Source of the DNA: Phoronis australis
Taxonomy: Eukaryota; Phoronida; Phoronidae
Direction of reading: 5' to 3'
Assembly (NCBI GenBank): GCA_002633005.1
Contig: NMRA01000410.1
Span: 89,977-153,976 of the forward strand
Length of the DNA: 64,000 nucleotides
In this document: positions 47,872 through 58,857 of the stretch, in pieces
How the letters are laid out: every line of letters begins with the position of its first letter
Numbering within the stretch: the stretch's first letter is position 1
Position numbers and translations under genes: made by a program
Notes under the pieces: generated by a model
Database searches by the model: none
What the model was told of the DNA's origin: nothing
Seen by the model: only the letters and a program-made list of their open reading frames with translations

Positions 47872-49145
47872 GGACTGTATCCCGGCCTGTCGATAGACCC
47901 CGCTGTATGCTTACCTTGGTTATTATTTTCAAAGCACCTTTAAGAAAGCGACCTCAATGGCCAATAATCGACACATTTTCACACATTTACGCAGGGGACA
48001 GACCAGCAGCCGTGCTCCGTTGGAGCCCGATACGTTTCCACAGACGGCAGTCCACAGGGTAAGCATACAGCGGGGTCTATCGGCAGGCCAGGATTCCATC
48101 CCTAGTCGTGTCCCGGGTATCTCTGAAAACTCCCCAGACGGCGGTCCACAGTGTGAAGTCCGACAGCTTGCGGGGTAGTGTGGTGCCGATGCCGGAGCGA
48201 GGCTGCTGGTCTGTCCCCTGCCTAAATGTGCGAAATTTTTCTAAGTTCCAAGAAAATGTGTCGATTAGTGGGCATTTGTGTCGCTTTGAAAATATAACAA
48301 AGGTATTGTAAGCATACAGCGGGGTCTATCGGCAGGCCGGGATACAGTTCCTAGTCGTGTCCCGGGTACTCTGTGAAAACTCCCCAGATGGCGGTCCACG
48401 GGAGTGCCAAGTCCGGGAGCTTGCGGGGTCTGCGGTGCCGAACGCGGCTGCTTGTCTGTCCCCTGCGTAAATGTGCGAAATTTTCTAAGTTCCGAGAAAA
48501 TGTGTCGATTATTGGCCCTTGTGTCGGTTTCAGAAACGTTGCTTTGAAAAATTTCCTAAGTCCAACGAAATGTGTCGATTATTGGCCATTTGTGTCGCTT
48601 TCTCAAAGGTGCTTTGAAAATATAAGCATAGAAGGGGGGTCGATGGTCAGGCCGGCAAGATACAGTCCTAATAGTGTCCCAGCTATTTGCGAAAACTCGC
48701 CAGACGGCGGTCCACGGTGTCAAGCCCGGCATCCTGCGGGGACTACGGTGTCGGCGAGGGCGGAGCGCTAGTGCAGGCCGGTCTGTCCATGCGTATGTGC
48801 AAGAAATGTTTCGATTATTGGCCATTTGTGTCGCTTTCAGATACGTTGGGTTGAAAATTTTTTCGAGTACAAAGAAATGTGTATCTGACTATCGGTGCCG
48901 GAGCGCGGAATCATGGTAGCCGTCGGGTCGGAGCCTGGCCAGTGGAAGACAGGGGGTGCATGTCCATACTGGCCAGTTGAAGACAGGGGGCGCACGGGTA
49001 CATTCTGGCGGAGCGGAGCCGGGACAGATTTGAGGTTTGCGGACTTTTGTTTCTCCGGGCAGGATTAGGAAGTTTCCGCGGGTTTTGGTCGCGAAACGAA
49101 ATGTGTCGATTTCACCCTCAATAATCGACACATTTTAAAATGCGC
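47872..49145. repeat. GC-rich tandem/inverted repeat block
   Basis: Units carry CATACAGCGGGGTCTATCGG, AGTCGTGTCCCGGGTA, AACTCCCCAGACGGCGGTCC and AATGTGTCGATTATTGGCC followed by TTTGTGTCGCTTT. Unit starts near 48060, 48309 and 48623 give periods of roughly 250 and 315 bp. The first part (47872-48040) is in inverted orientation, and an inverted half-unit (AATAATCGACACATTTT) closes the block near 49120-49140. The composition is far more GC-rich than the rest of the window. Long open frames through it are by-products of this composition. Confidence 0.8.
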
Positions 49146-49215
49146 ATTTTCACTATACCCTATATCGTGCCACCATAGACTATAGATAGGGACTGCCAAC
49201 TCCCGTTAGAGCGCG

Positions 49216-49329
49216 TTGCGCATGTCGCGGGCCACGGGACATAAGCACTAACGATGAGAGGGCGCTGCACACGCAGGATAGAAAACTTCCGGTTTTATGG
49301 AGCGGTCGTTTCCTCGTTTCAAGATTTGG
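49216..49329 (+). promoter_or_regulatory. Candidate promoter / first exon, possibly for POP4
   Basis: A short GC-rich island contains ACTTCCGG, the ETS-type site common in housekeeping promoters. It is followed by TTTTATGGAGCGG and then a donor-like TTTG|GTAAAG at 49329-49330. Its place upstream of POP4 on the same strand would suit a leader exon, 9.5 kb from the first certain POP4 exon. The ATG at 49294-49296 does not read in frame into the 58838 exon, so it would have to be skipped or non-coding. Transcription is unproven. Confidence 0.25.
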
Positions 49330-52300
49330 TAAAGTAATCAATATTGAATTGTTCGATTTTTTGGAGTTTTTCAGACTTGTAAAAATAAAATGCGTACACT
49401 GTTCTCTGTCATGTCATTTAAATCATTCACAAGATAATTCAGACATGTTATGAGTTATTAACGCCAGAAACGTCTTCAGCTGATTTTCCCGTATTTACAC
49501 TTACCGGTAGCGGTACAGTGTCGCATCAGCCGATTTTTGGTTATACCAAATTAGTATTGGTGTTTATTTAAATTGAGTACCGTACGAATCAGCTCATAAT
49601 CATAAGCACAAGCATTAACCACCAAAAATGAATTTGTAACAATGTTACACAATAACTATTTGCCGGTAATTCACACAGCTTTGTTCCAGTTCCAGGGGGT
49701 TAGGGCCAAAGGCTAACTGACATTGACACGTCATTTGCAAGATGAGTGTCAAAAACTTGCTGTCACTACTATCATAGGCCAAAAGTACATTGTAAGGCAA
49801 CTTCTAAACATAGCTACGATTAAGCAAAATTGGTTCGATACATGACACTTGTTGCTGTTAACAATCTTTATTCCATTCCGTTCGTATTATCAGAACATTG
49901 GTAAAGAAACTGACCAAGAGACGACAAACGATAGTTCGAAACATAGTTGTTTCACCAAGTGTAAATAAAATGACACAGTAATACCACCACAGCAAAAGCT
50001 AGAAAAATATGCAATCTATGGTACACAGCAGGTGTGAAATACTGCAAAGACTGACAAATGGAGGGGGTAACAAGAATGTCTCGCAAACAAGTGCAGCATG
50101 ACCCTGTTTGTTGCTCATTCAAAACGGGCTTCGTGAATGTAATCAAAAGGTACTCTCAATATTTTCAATAGCAGCACATTATGCTCTCCATGTTGAGTGA
50201 GTTGACGTATTCTCCACAGTTTCTTGACGATTGATACTGATGATTATGAAGGTGGGCATGCTCATTAAGACTTAATGTCTATTTCTCTCTTTCTGTGTCT
50301 GAACATCCTCAAAATGTCACAAGTGCATAGAATATCTATAAAATAATAAGGAACAAAGAGTTGCATCTGGAACGTGATTTTGTGAAAGTGAACTCTTCCC
50401 CCAGGACTCTTCCATGGCTTTTTAACAAAAAACTGAGCTAATTTTCAGTATCGCGTTGAGCGTGAATGTTTAATTGCCACAACAGAATCAGTTCCACTAT
50501 TGAGTAGTGGAGATAACCAGCAATTGAACTGAAGAAGTCAAAATTTGGAATGACCAGTTGGCACTGGAATTTTCTTTAGGGTTTTGTGACGCCAACAGAT
50601 ATTCAATGTTCGAAAGGAAACTATTTTTTATAAATTAAGTTTTTGTACTTTGTACACAGTGAAGGGAATTTAGTTTTAAGAGTTATATTTCTGCCTGCAG
50701 AAGAAAAAAGTTATATTATAACTTGAAATGAAACCACCAACTGAAACAAAATACCACAAAATTTGAAATAGAGAACATGAGAGGGAAAGACTCAAGTTAT
50801 GAAAGGTGTTCTGTCAGCCTTATTTTTATTGGTTATCAGATAGCACAGCACACGCAAAATAGACATTGTTCATTTCTTTATTTTCCCAGTTCCAATGAGT
50901 AAGTAACAGGGGTCTGGGATTCCCCTGCCTTACTTTACAATTGTTAAGTGAAAAATGGCAACACGAATATACAATGGAATGATTTTTACAATGACAAACA
51001 GGATAAAACATAACAACATTACATAAAGTGTTGCATACATTTCTGAGAAGGAATACAAGAACACCCTTTGCATACTATTTTTTACAAAATAAAGCTTTCA
51101 GAGCAAAGCAAAATACAAATTTCATCAGAAACACTTCAATAGTCTAAAATGGTAGCTTTAGACATGCCATTTCATATATATATTTTTTAAATTGTTAAGG
51201 CGGCTGTCGAGCTTTTTAATTTTTACAGCCTCAAAATATCCTTTTTTTCAGCAAATAGCACCCAAAAAATTCAGGCTACAAAAAAATTAGTTTAGACAAC
51301 TATATTTGGGAATCCATAGCGTACTGTGTCGCTAAAACAAGATAGAGACTCCTTTACAAGTAGGTTAACAACATGACATAGTCACCAAACCAGTTTTAAA
51401 ACGACAAAACACTTCAAGAATTACTATGGTTCGGGAAAACTATTTCTTTTGTTCCAAAATATTTCAAAACAATGCTAAAAATAAAATTGGTGTAACAAAT
51501 GAATTCAAAACTAGCAAAAACCAGAAACCTAGTTTTTTCATAATATTTCGTCATTTATTCAAAAATCTTTGAGGTTATATGAAGTATTCTTTTTTCCCCA
51601 AGTGAGATCAATGTTTTCACAATCTTAAGTTACGCACCATATGATAAAAATGATCGTGTGCATTTTTAATTAAACAAAATTAAACTGGACAATAATTTTT
51701 TTAAAAATGAAACTGATCACAGTACCACCACAAGGTAGAAAACATGTGACAAAATTAATTTTGAAGAAAATAGACTGAATCTATTCCCAAAACTGAAGTT
51801 AATTTTAAAAGTATTCTGTACTGTTTTAATGAAAATATTGCACCAATTTAAGTCACTTTATGCAATTCAGGGAAGTTTTGACTGGTTCTGTTTAATCCAT
51901 TTGATCAATCAAATTTGAGTTCAGTTTTAACCCTGGAAAGGTCAACATGGTTCTTGAAAAATGATTGAATTTACCTTTTTTGGAAGTATTGCTAAATGGA
52001 AATGGTGAGATGAAGTGAAAAAAATTGATGATGAATGTATTAGGATACGATAGTAATTGTTACGTTGAGAGTACACTCACAGGTCTTTTCCAGGTTAGAA
52101 ATTGACAAGGCATTAAATTAAAAAAAATACATTTTCCCTACTTTTATCAATAAAAAAGTACACTTAGGGCAGAATTTTTAGCAAACAGTTTGACATCAAT
52201 AGTGGATTTAGAGGGGTGCCAAGAGGGCTACACCCCTCCCCCCTAAAATTCCCCCAGATTCCATTTGGCGGGAGTGCCAGTGTCTGAATGACAAAATCCT

Positions 52301-53134
52301 GGCTAATACTCTGCTCTGGTCCCCCTAACACAAAATCCTGGATCCGCCCCTGGATACACATATCAATAAAATCGGTTTGGTAACGGCCATTTAGCAACTG
52401 AAAATTTATCCCCTTCTCAAGTGCCGCAGTACTTCCGATTTTTAAAAATATTCATGAATGCCCCCATTTGTTGACACGGATATAAATATAAAGAAGAAAG
52501 TTTAAATATTTCGCTGGAATACTTTTCATTTTCTACCACTTTTCATGCTAATATATATGAGCTTCTGAAAATCATGAAAAATGGCAAAATTTCGCTCTTG
52601 CTGAATTTTGGATGTATTGGTATACTAAGCCAGGCCTATGTTATGTATTGTAGACGTAGTGACGAATGAGAAACTAGTACATTTAGGTCGAGCCAAAATT
52701 CATACAAAACCACAAAAGTAAAACTAAATTTCATCGTACACGACTGAAAATTCAACTAGTGAAAAGAATTATCCATTTAGCTCAACCTTTTCATTGGGCC
52801 AAACGCCTCGGTTCGTGAATCGTGTATTGAACTGTGCCAGCAGGCGGGCTGATCAACAACAACTTGTCAAATTAATTCCGACACGTTTCGTAGCAATAAT
52901 CCGACTTGAATGGCTCGCATACGCGATTTAGTTTGCATAAAACACAACAAATTAAGTTCAAACACAAAAATTTGCTTGACGTGCGCGAAATAAAAAACCA
53001 AAGTTCACCTTCGTTACTATGCTTAGCCATGAGACCGGAAGTTTTGAATCCTGCTCACGTACTTTTGCGTCAGGCCGCGAGACTTCACGGAGTCGCGAAT
53101 CTCTTTACTAATATCTATGGTGCCACTGTTGCAC
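49330..53134. other. Non-coding AT-rich stretch, no gene seen
   Basis: Apart from the small transposon at 52197-52352, this stretch has only short unrelated open frames. 51060-52160 is especially rich in A and T homopolymer runs. It may be a long 5' intron of POP4 if the gene starts upstream. Confidence 0.4.
52197..52352. mobile_element. Short (~156 bp) element of the CAGTGGCGGATCTAG family
   Basis: The left end CAATAGTGGATTTAG and right end CTGGATCCGCCCCTG (complement CAGGGGCGGATCCAG) resemble the ends at 7369-8155. C and G runs lie inside. The flanking pentamers GACAT and GATAC agree at only three positions, so the target duplication is not clear. Confidence 0.5.
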
Positions 53135-54950
53135 TTTCACCAAACAATAATCAATTTTCACCACAATTATCGATTTAGCCATTCACATATTCCTCCAGTT
53201 CAGCAACACAAGTTACGGTAAAGGAGAAAATGGTTGATCGCGAGGCCAATCATTACAAAATTCTTTTCACCGAACAAAAATTTCACCTTTTTGCCTTAAA
53301 GAATATTCATTTCCAAGTTCACGCATATGCGATCTTGAGATTAAGCAGGATTCCAAGTTCATGCTCAGCATTGTGACTGTTGTGTGAACTTGGAATCTAG
53401 TATGTGCCACACTGCCACCGTCTCTACTTAGCAGTAGAAACGGTGATACTTCCATGTAGCACCTTCATATGCCATATTAGCTTTTCAACAAATTGTGCCT
53501 CCTCGTACTGATTAAACCATCAAAATCATGTTGCTATAAGGACTTTTTGCGCAGAGAGAGACATCAGGAGGGCGTGGATGGCTTTAATTCTTTCGAACTC
53601 AAACAAATATTCATGTAATGGAACTTGTTTTCGACCAGTCCTTCGTTCAGTAGCCCAAATTGGCAACTGGCCATTTTTACACTACTCGTGCTTGGAGATA
53701 TGAAGGCCTTATGGGCCGCATCAGTCTCTAAGGCCTACTCCTAAGTAGAGACAGTGGCACTGTCTACTTGGTATCCTGCTTAATCTAATGTTTGGGTTTC
53801 ATGAACGTGATTATTTGAGTGAACTTGGCAAGTTTCCTTGTGCATTCCAAGTTCACGCATACACAATCTTGAGATTAAGCAGAATTCCAAGCTCGTGCAC
53901 AGCATATTTCTTTCTGGTCGGTGCTACCTCGATCCGCAGTCTCAGTTTCGAAAAATGCAACACTCAAAGAATCATATTGATTGTTTTTTGCTTGCCTGAA
54001 TCACTGTTTTCCGTTTGTTTGTATTTTCATCGTGCAAAAACCAAAACGGGGGTTTTGCGTAAGAATGACCTTTGTTGGACGAAGTCCCTAACGGCCTAAG
54101 TCTGAGCAGTATAGTCCTGACCCTAAAATTGAGAACTCATGTAGCCCTCAGCCTACAAGATCGAGGGGCAAACTATTTTTTGTGATTTGTAATATTCAAG
54201 TCAGGCCATGAAAATGATGTGCAGCAAAAAATTTTTATGCGCCTACATATTTATATGTGGACGCATTATGCCGTCATCTCCGTCTGTCCGTCCGATGTCC
54301 GTCCATCCGGCGTCCGCTGCTCTATCTCTAAAACCCTTTGACGTATGTTCATGTAATTTTGTGCATATGATTCTATCATGGAAGGAACGGCATGAGCGAA
54401 CTTTTGGACGGATCCGAATACCGGTGTGCCCCCTAGTGGCAATTTTAGTTTTTTATGTTTACCTCTATAACTAAAGGTCTTCAACGTATTTTGATAAAAT
54501 TTGGCTTGTAGGCATCTATTAGTGAGATGACGCAATTGTACTGTTTTCAGATAGATTTGACATGATTTGCGCCACCTAGTGGCCATTTTTACTGTTTTCG
54601 AGTATGTTTTTAGGAGTTCACCCATCTATCAACCAAACCGCTCCAAGGATGATTGTGGAAATTGTCATGTATGTTTTTGCTATGAAGAGGACGGCTGACC
54701 ATTATTTTTCAACGATTTTGACGACTGTGGCACCTCCTAGTGGCAGTTTTTTTTTTTGTGCCCATGGCTGTATCTCCTAAACTGTTAGCAGGATCTGTAC
54801 TTAATTCAACAAGTGTATTTATATGATGTTGACAATGGATGATGACAACTTTCGGACGAATCTGAGTACTGGTGTGCCCCCTAGTGGTAATTTTAGTTTT
54901 TTACGTTTACCTCCATCTATATCTTCAAAAGTCCTCTTGACATAGTTTGC
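53135..54950. repeat. ~1.77-kb interspersed repeat, copy 2
   Basis: Same order and orientation as 45030-46806, separated by about 8.1 kb, with scattered substitutions and small indels. It includes the hairpin at about 54236-54268 and leads without a break into the A-B-C monomer array. Because copy 1 is cut by a mariner-like insertion while copy 2 continues, copy 2 shows the fuller structure. Confidence 0.85.
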
Positions 54951-56560
54951 TCCGGGCTGTTCCAGTAAAATCCGTGTGGTAGGGGGGGGACGGCAGTAGA
55001 AATAAAAATTCATGGGTGGTGGTCTTCAGAAAAAAACACAAATTATGGGTGGTTGTTCCTGTAAGAAGTGATGCATTAAAAATGGATGGTATTTTTTGAC
55101 CTGTTGATGTTGACAGGTTGGTTACTTCAGCCGCCAAAACTAAAAAAAATGCAATTGGCATATATCCTAACTTATCCCAATGCAAAAAAGCCCATATTGC
55201 CAGTGAACAGAGTGCAATATGTTCACTAAGCCATTAATCAAGTCATGGGCAACTTGATTTGAGCCAACTGTTTGCCTGCAGTCCTCATTGAATTGAAAAG
55301 TTATGCAACACTAAACTGGTGTTAACACATATAAGAAAATTGATGATTTTTAAATATAAGGTATGAGGAGTAAGATAAACAAGTTCCAATATTCACTTAA
55401 CATAGAAGTATAAAAGAGTTCGTGGAGACAGTTCAAGATTCATAGATCCTTATAATTGAAAAAATGTTCATTGAAATTATAGACACATGGTGAACAGAGA
55501 CACCTGGTGGCTGCCAAAAGTATTGCTCACAGGCTACTTTAGTTTTTGACAATATTGGACAATACAACTAGTTCTTGTCTGTCTATCATCTAAGTTCTTA
55601 ACAGGACCCCCTGGAGGCAATTTGTTTGCAAGTGTTGGATTTTGTATTTTAACCTATTAAAAATAATTAAAGAATTATGGGTCATGGGTTGGAGAAATAA
55701 ATAAAAAATATGGGCGGTGGGTACAAAATAAAAGTGCCTTCCCCCCCTCCCATACAGATTTTGCTGGAACAGCCCTCCACCTAGTGGCCATTTTTACTGT
55801 TTTTTAGTGTGTTTTTTGGCGTCCATCCCTCTATCAACGAGACCGCTCTAAGGATGATTGTGAAAATTGGCATGTATCTTCTTACTACGAAGCTGACGAT
55901 GATTTTCCGACGACTTCGACTACTGTGGTGCCTCCTAGTGGCAGTTTTGTTTTTTTCGCGCCTATGGCTGTATCTCCTAAACTGTTTGCAGATCTTTGCT
56001 AAATTTAACAAGTGTATTAAAATGATGTTGACAATGGATGACAACTTTCGGACTTTTTGTGTGCCCCCTAGTGGCAATTTTAATTTTTTAGGCTTATCTC
56101 TATCTTCAAAGGTCCTCAATGGATTATCAGAAAGTTTGTAATATAGGCATTTATTGGTGAGATGATGCTATGCTCCCACTTTCGGATGGAATCAAGGTAC
56201 TTTGCGCCATCTAGTGGCCATTTTTCCTGTTTTTGAGTCTTGTTTTTTGGCGTCCAGCCCTCGATCAACCAAACTATTCTAAGGATGATTTTGAAAATTG
56301 TCGTATATGCTCTCAGTGTGAAGAGGATGGTTGATGATAACGAATTCGACTACTGTGGTGCCTTCTAGTGGTAAATTTTGTTTTAGTTTGCCTATAGCTG
56401 CATCTCCTAAACTCACTGCAGGATCTTTTTCAAATTTAGTAATTGATATGAAGCTAACAACAGATGACGATGTCTTTCAGGCGGATCCAATGAACGCTGT
56501 GCCCCATAGTGGCAGTTTCATTTTTTCTGTTTTCCTTTGTTTCTCTGAAGTTCCTTGACA
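54268..56560. repeat. Higher-order A-B-C array of ~150-bp monomers
   Basis: Every monomer carries a CCTAGTGGC-like core. Type A reads GTGCCCCCTAGTGGCAATTT, type B GCGCCACCTAGTGGCCATTT, and type C GTGCCTCCTAGTGGCAGTTT followed by GGCTGTATCTCCTAAACT. Cores fall near 54432 (A), 54577 (B), 54736 (C), 54881 (A), 55783 (B), 55937 (C), 56069 (A), 56211 (B), 56370 (C) and 56505 (A). That is three full A-B-C periods of ~440-450 bp plus one A. The B monomer between 54881 and 55783 is split by a MITE. Copy 1 of the large repeat has A-B-C-A at 46314, 46459, 46625 and 46772. No coding function is apparent. Confidence 0.85.
54954..55775. mobile_element. 822-bp MITE with 3-bp target duplication (PIF/Harbinger-like)
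   Basis: Ends are GGGCTGTTCCAGTAAAATC and GATTTTGCTGGAACAGCCC, near-perfect inverted repeats. TCC flanks both sides (54951-54953 and 55776-55778). Removing the element and one TCC rejoins TTTGCTCCACCTAGTGG, which matches the expected B monomer TTTGCGCCACCTAGTGG. A 3-bp duplication and GGGCTGTTC-type ends suggest PIF/Harbinger. Poly-G/C blocks sit just inside the ends. The interior is non-coding. Confidence 0.85.
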
Positions 56561-58105
56561 GATTTTTATGAAATTTGGTAATAAAATAGTTTTCTATTAA
56601 AAAAGCAATGGCGTGTTCCCATTTTCAGTGGCTATTTTTATGAAACAAATAAACAAGCCTAGAAGCACTCCGTTTGCGGTGCATTCGTGGGCGCATTTCA
56701 TCGTTCCGCGCTGCTCTTTTTTATAGTGCAAGAAGAAACAAGTAGTTTTGATGTTTGTACGGATGGCAAAATGCAATGCGCACACATCTCAGAGCACACA
56801 TGCTGTAAACATTTTTTTTGACGAGATAAGGATCTATTTGGTGAAATCTTTTGAATTTCTCCAATGTCTTGTGGTCAGCTGTACCCCCCCACATCTAACC
56901 ACATAAGGGGCTATAGTTTTATCTCTGGAGTGACTCGATCTATTTACTAGGTCACATAGTGAGGGTGCTTACTGTTTCTTATCAGATCACATCTAAATAG
57001 AAGGCTTGAAAAGCATCCAAACTCTGTGTTTGCATTTTCTTTTAGGGGCATAACAACCAATAGAATCCATAAATCTGAATAGAGGAGTAAAAATCAGACT
57101 GTGGGTTTCTTGAATTTTCAAAATTGGTCAAGTAATAACAATTTCATCAACAAAAACCCAGGCCTTGAGCTATTCATTGGAAAGTAGTTTTTCCACCACT
57201 AACTCACAATAGAAGCTGTACCTGAAAGAATGTGGATTATAAAACTGGTCCTGATAAGGAATCTTGGTTTAAAGGGAATGTTCACCACATGGCAGACGAG
57301 TGGGACACAAGTCCTCAAATCAAAGAATCCAGACGGTGTCACACAAGTGATCATCTGCCTACTTAAGATGACTTCTGTCATGACATGAATCCATTTAAAC
57401 AAGTTACCCCGTATCATCACGGTTACTTCTAGACAGCCAATATTCATTGGAAAGGATTTTGCATACAGAGTCTGTGAAAGCAGTCTAAACAGTGAAAATG
57501 CCGATTGTGACCTATTTCATTATGTTCCATTAAGTCAGTGTGTTCCAGTGAATGATCATCAGACATACCTCTGGGTTTAAACTGACGGGTAAAACTTTAC
57601 CAGCTGGGAACAGTCGCATTAAGATTCCAGTATAAACACTTTAATGATGTCCCTCAAACTTTTATACATATGACATCTTTTCCATCTGTAAAATGGTCAA
57701 TGCTCTGCTAGTAGCTATGATGCCGACTGTTGCATATTCCGCCACACACATGCCTATATGTTTGTATTTGTAGCTTCTGCTGCTATAGAATATTCATGCT
57801 CATCCTAGAAAGTTGTGACCACAGGGCCAGCTCAAGTCACTAGGACCCCTACTGTGTTGGGGGTTCCCGAGAAACTTTGTTCTGGTGCTGACTTATGGAA
57901 CACAAATGTATAACTGAACTATTCACGTTTGCCAAGCTTTTAATAAAAGGATGCTATTCTTGGCTTTGTCGCATTACCAGATATTATCTGCAACTTGATT
58001 TCTTTAATCTTTCAAAAAAATAATATTCCTTTGTCTTTGTCAACACTCAAAAATTTCGAGGAAGTTTGACCTCGTCAAAGTTCGATAAGTTTTCAAGCAT
58101 TGTAA
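56561..58105. other. Non-coding stretch, no gene seen
   Basis: No family resemblance was found in the open frames here, including the 82-codon minus-strand frame at 57199-57447. No clear repeat boundaries were seen. Confidence 0.4.
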
Positions 58106-58603
58106 GGGCTGTTCCAGTAAAATATGTATGGGAGGGGGAAGGCACTTTTTTACCCATCGCCCATATTTTTCTTTTATTTCTCCAACCCACCACCCATAAT
58201 TTTTAATTAGGTTGAAATATAAAATGCAACCACCCGAAATATTTTTAAATTCTGCTTTATTTATACATGGTAATGTACACGTTGGGTTTTATTCTTTTTA
58301 GATATTTTGGGTCCTCAGTGTTTTGTGAGCCGACAATGGTCCAGTAGACAAATGGGCTTGTCTTGTTTTTTGGCAAATTTTGGGTTTATGCCAAGTGAAT
58401 TTTGAAGTTTTTTCAGAGGGTATTGAGATCTGTTTGGCTGAAAATATCCACCACAATGTTTACCAACAAAAAACATCACCCAGTTTTGACAACTTACTTC
58501 TTTCAAGGACCACCCATAAAATTTTCTTCAGAAGGCAATCACCCATAAATTTTTATTTCAACTGCTGTCCCCCCCTGCCTTACAGATTTTGTTGGAACAG
58601 CCC
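58106..58603. mobile_element. 498-bp MITE, second copy of the GGGCTGTTCCAG family
   Basis: Ends GGGCTGTTCCAGTAAAATA and ATTTTGTTGGAACAGCCC mirror the element at 54954-55775, and TAA flanks both sides (58103-58105 and 58604-58606). Two copies with independent 3-bp duplications (TCC and TAA) fix the element boundaries. Internal words such as CACCCATAA...TTTTATTT are shared, but this copy is shorter, so it is an internal deletion derivative or sibling. It lies about 235 bp before the first POP4 coding exon. Confidence 0.85.
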
Positions 58604-58857
58604 TAAGTTAGTTGAAGCCTGTGGGGAACAGCTGTCCACTTAAAGTGGCCGGATCCACTCTTTCGCTCAGTGAGGGAGAGTTTTAGCTGATTAACAATCT
58701 CTCTGCTCACAAGAGGTGCCGTAATGTCAACTGACAGAGCCAACTCTTGAATGAGTTCACAAAAAACACATCTTATTTTTGTCTTTAGTTAACGAAATTT
58801 ATTTCAAATTCTAACGTTTTCTTTGTGCCTGTTTCAGGTTTATCATTTTTTACAGAA

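Noticed and set aside
47033-48062. Long open frames across the n-run on both strands
   Set aside because: They exist only because n has no stop codons; the real ends are short and unrelated.
48108-49131. Arg/Pro/Ser-rich open frames of 67-132 codons in the GC-rich block
   Set aside because: They repeat with the tandem units on both strands and have no family resemblance. High GC explains the lack of stops.
57199-57447. 82-codon minus-strand frame that looks protein-like
   Set aside because: No motif or family could be recognised and no splice partners or duplicates are seen in the window.
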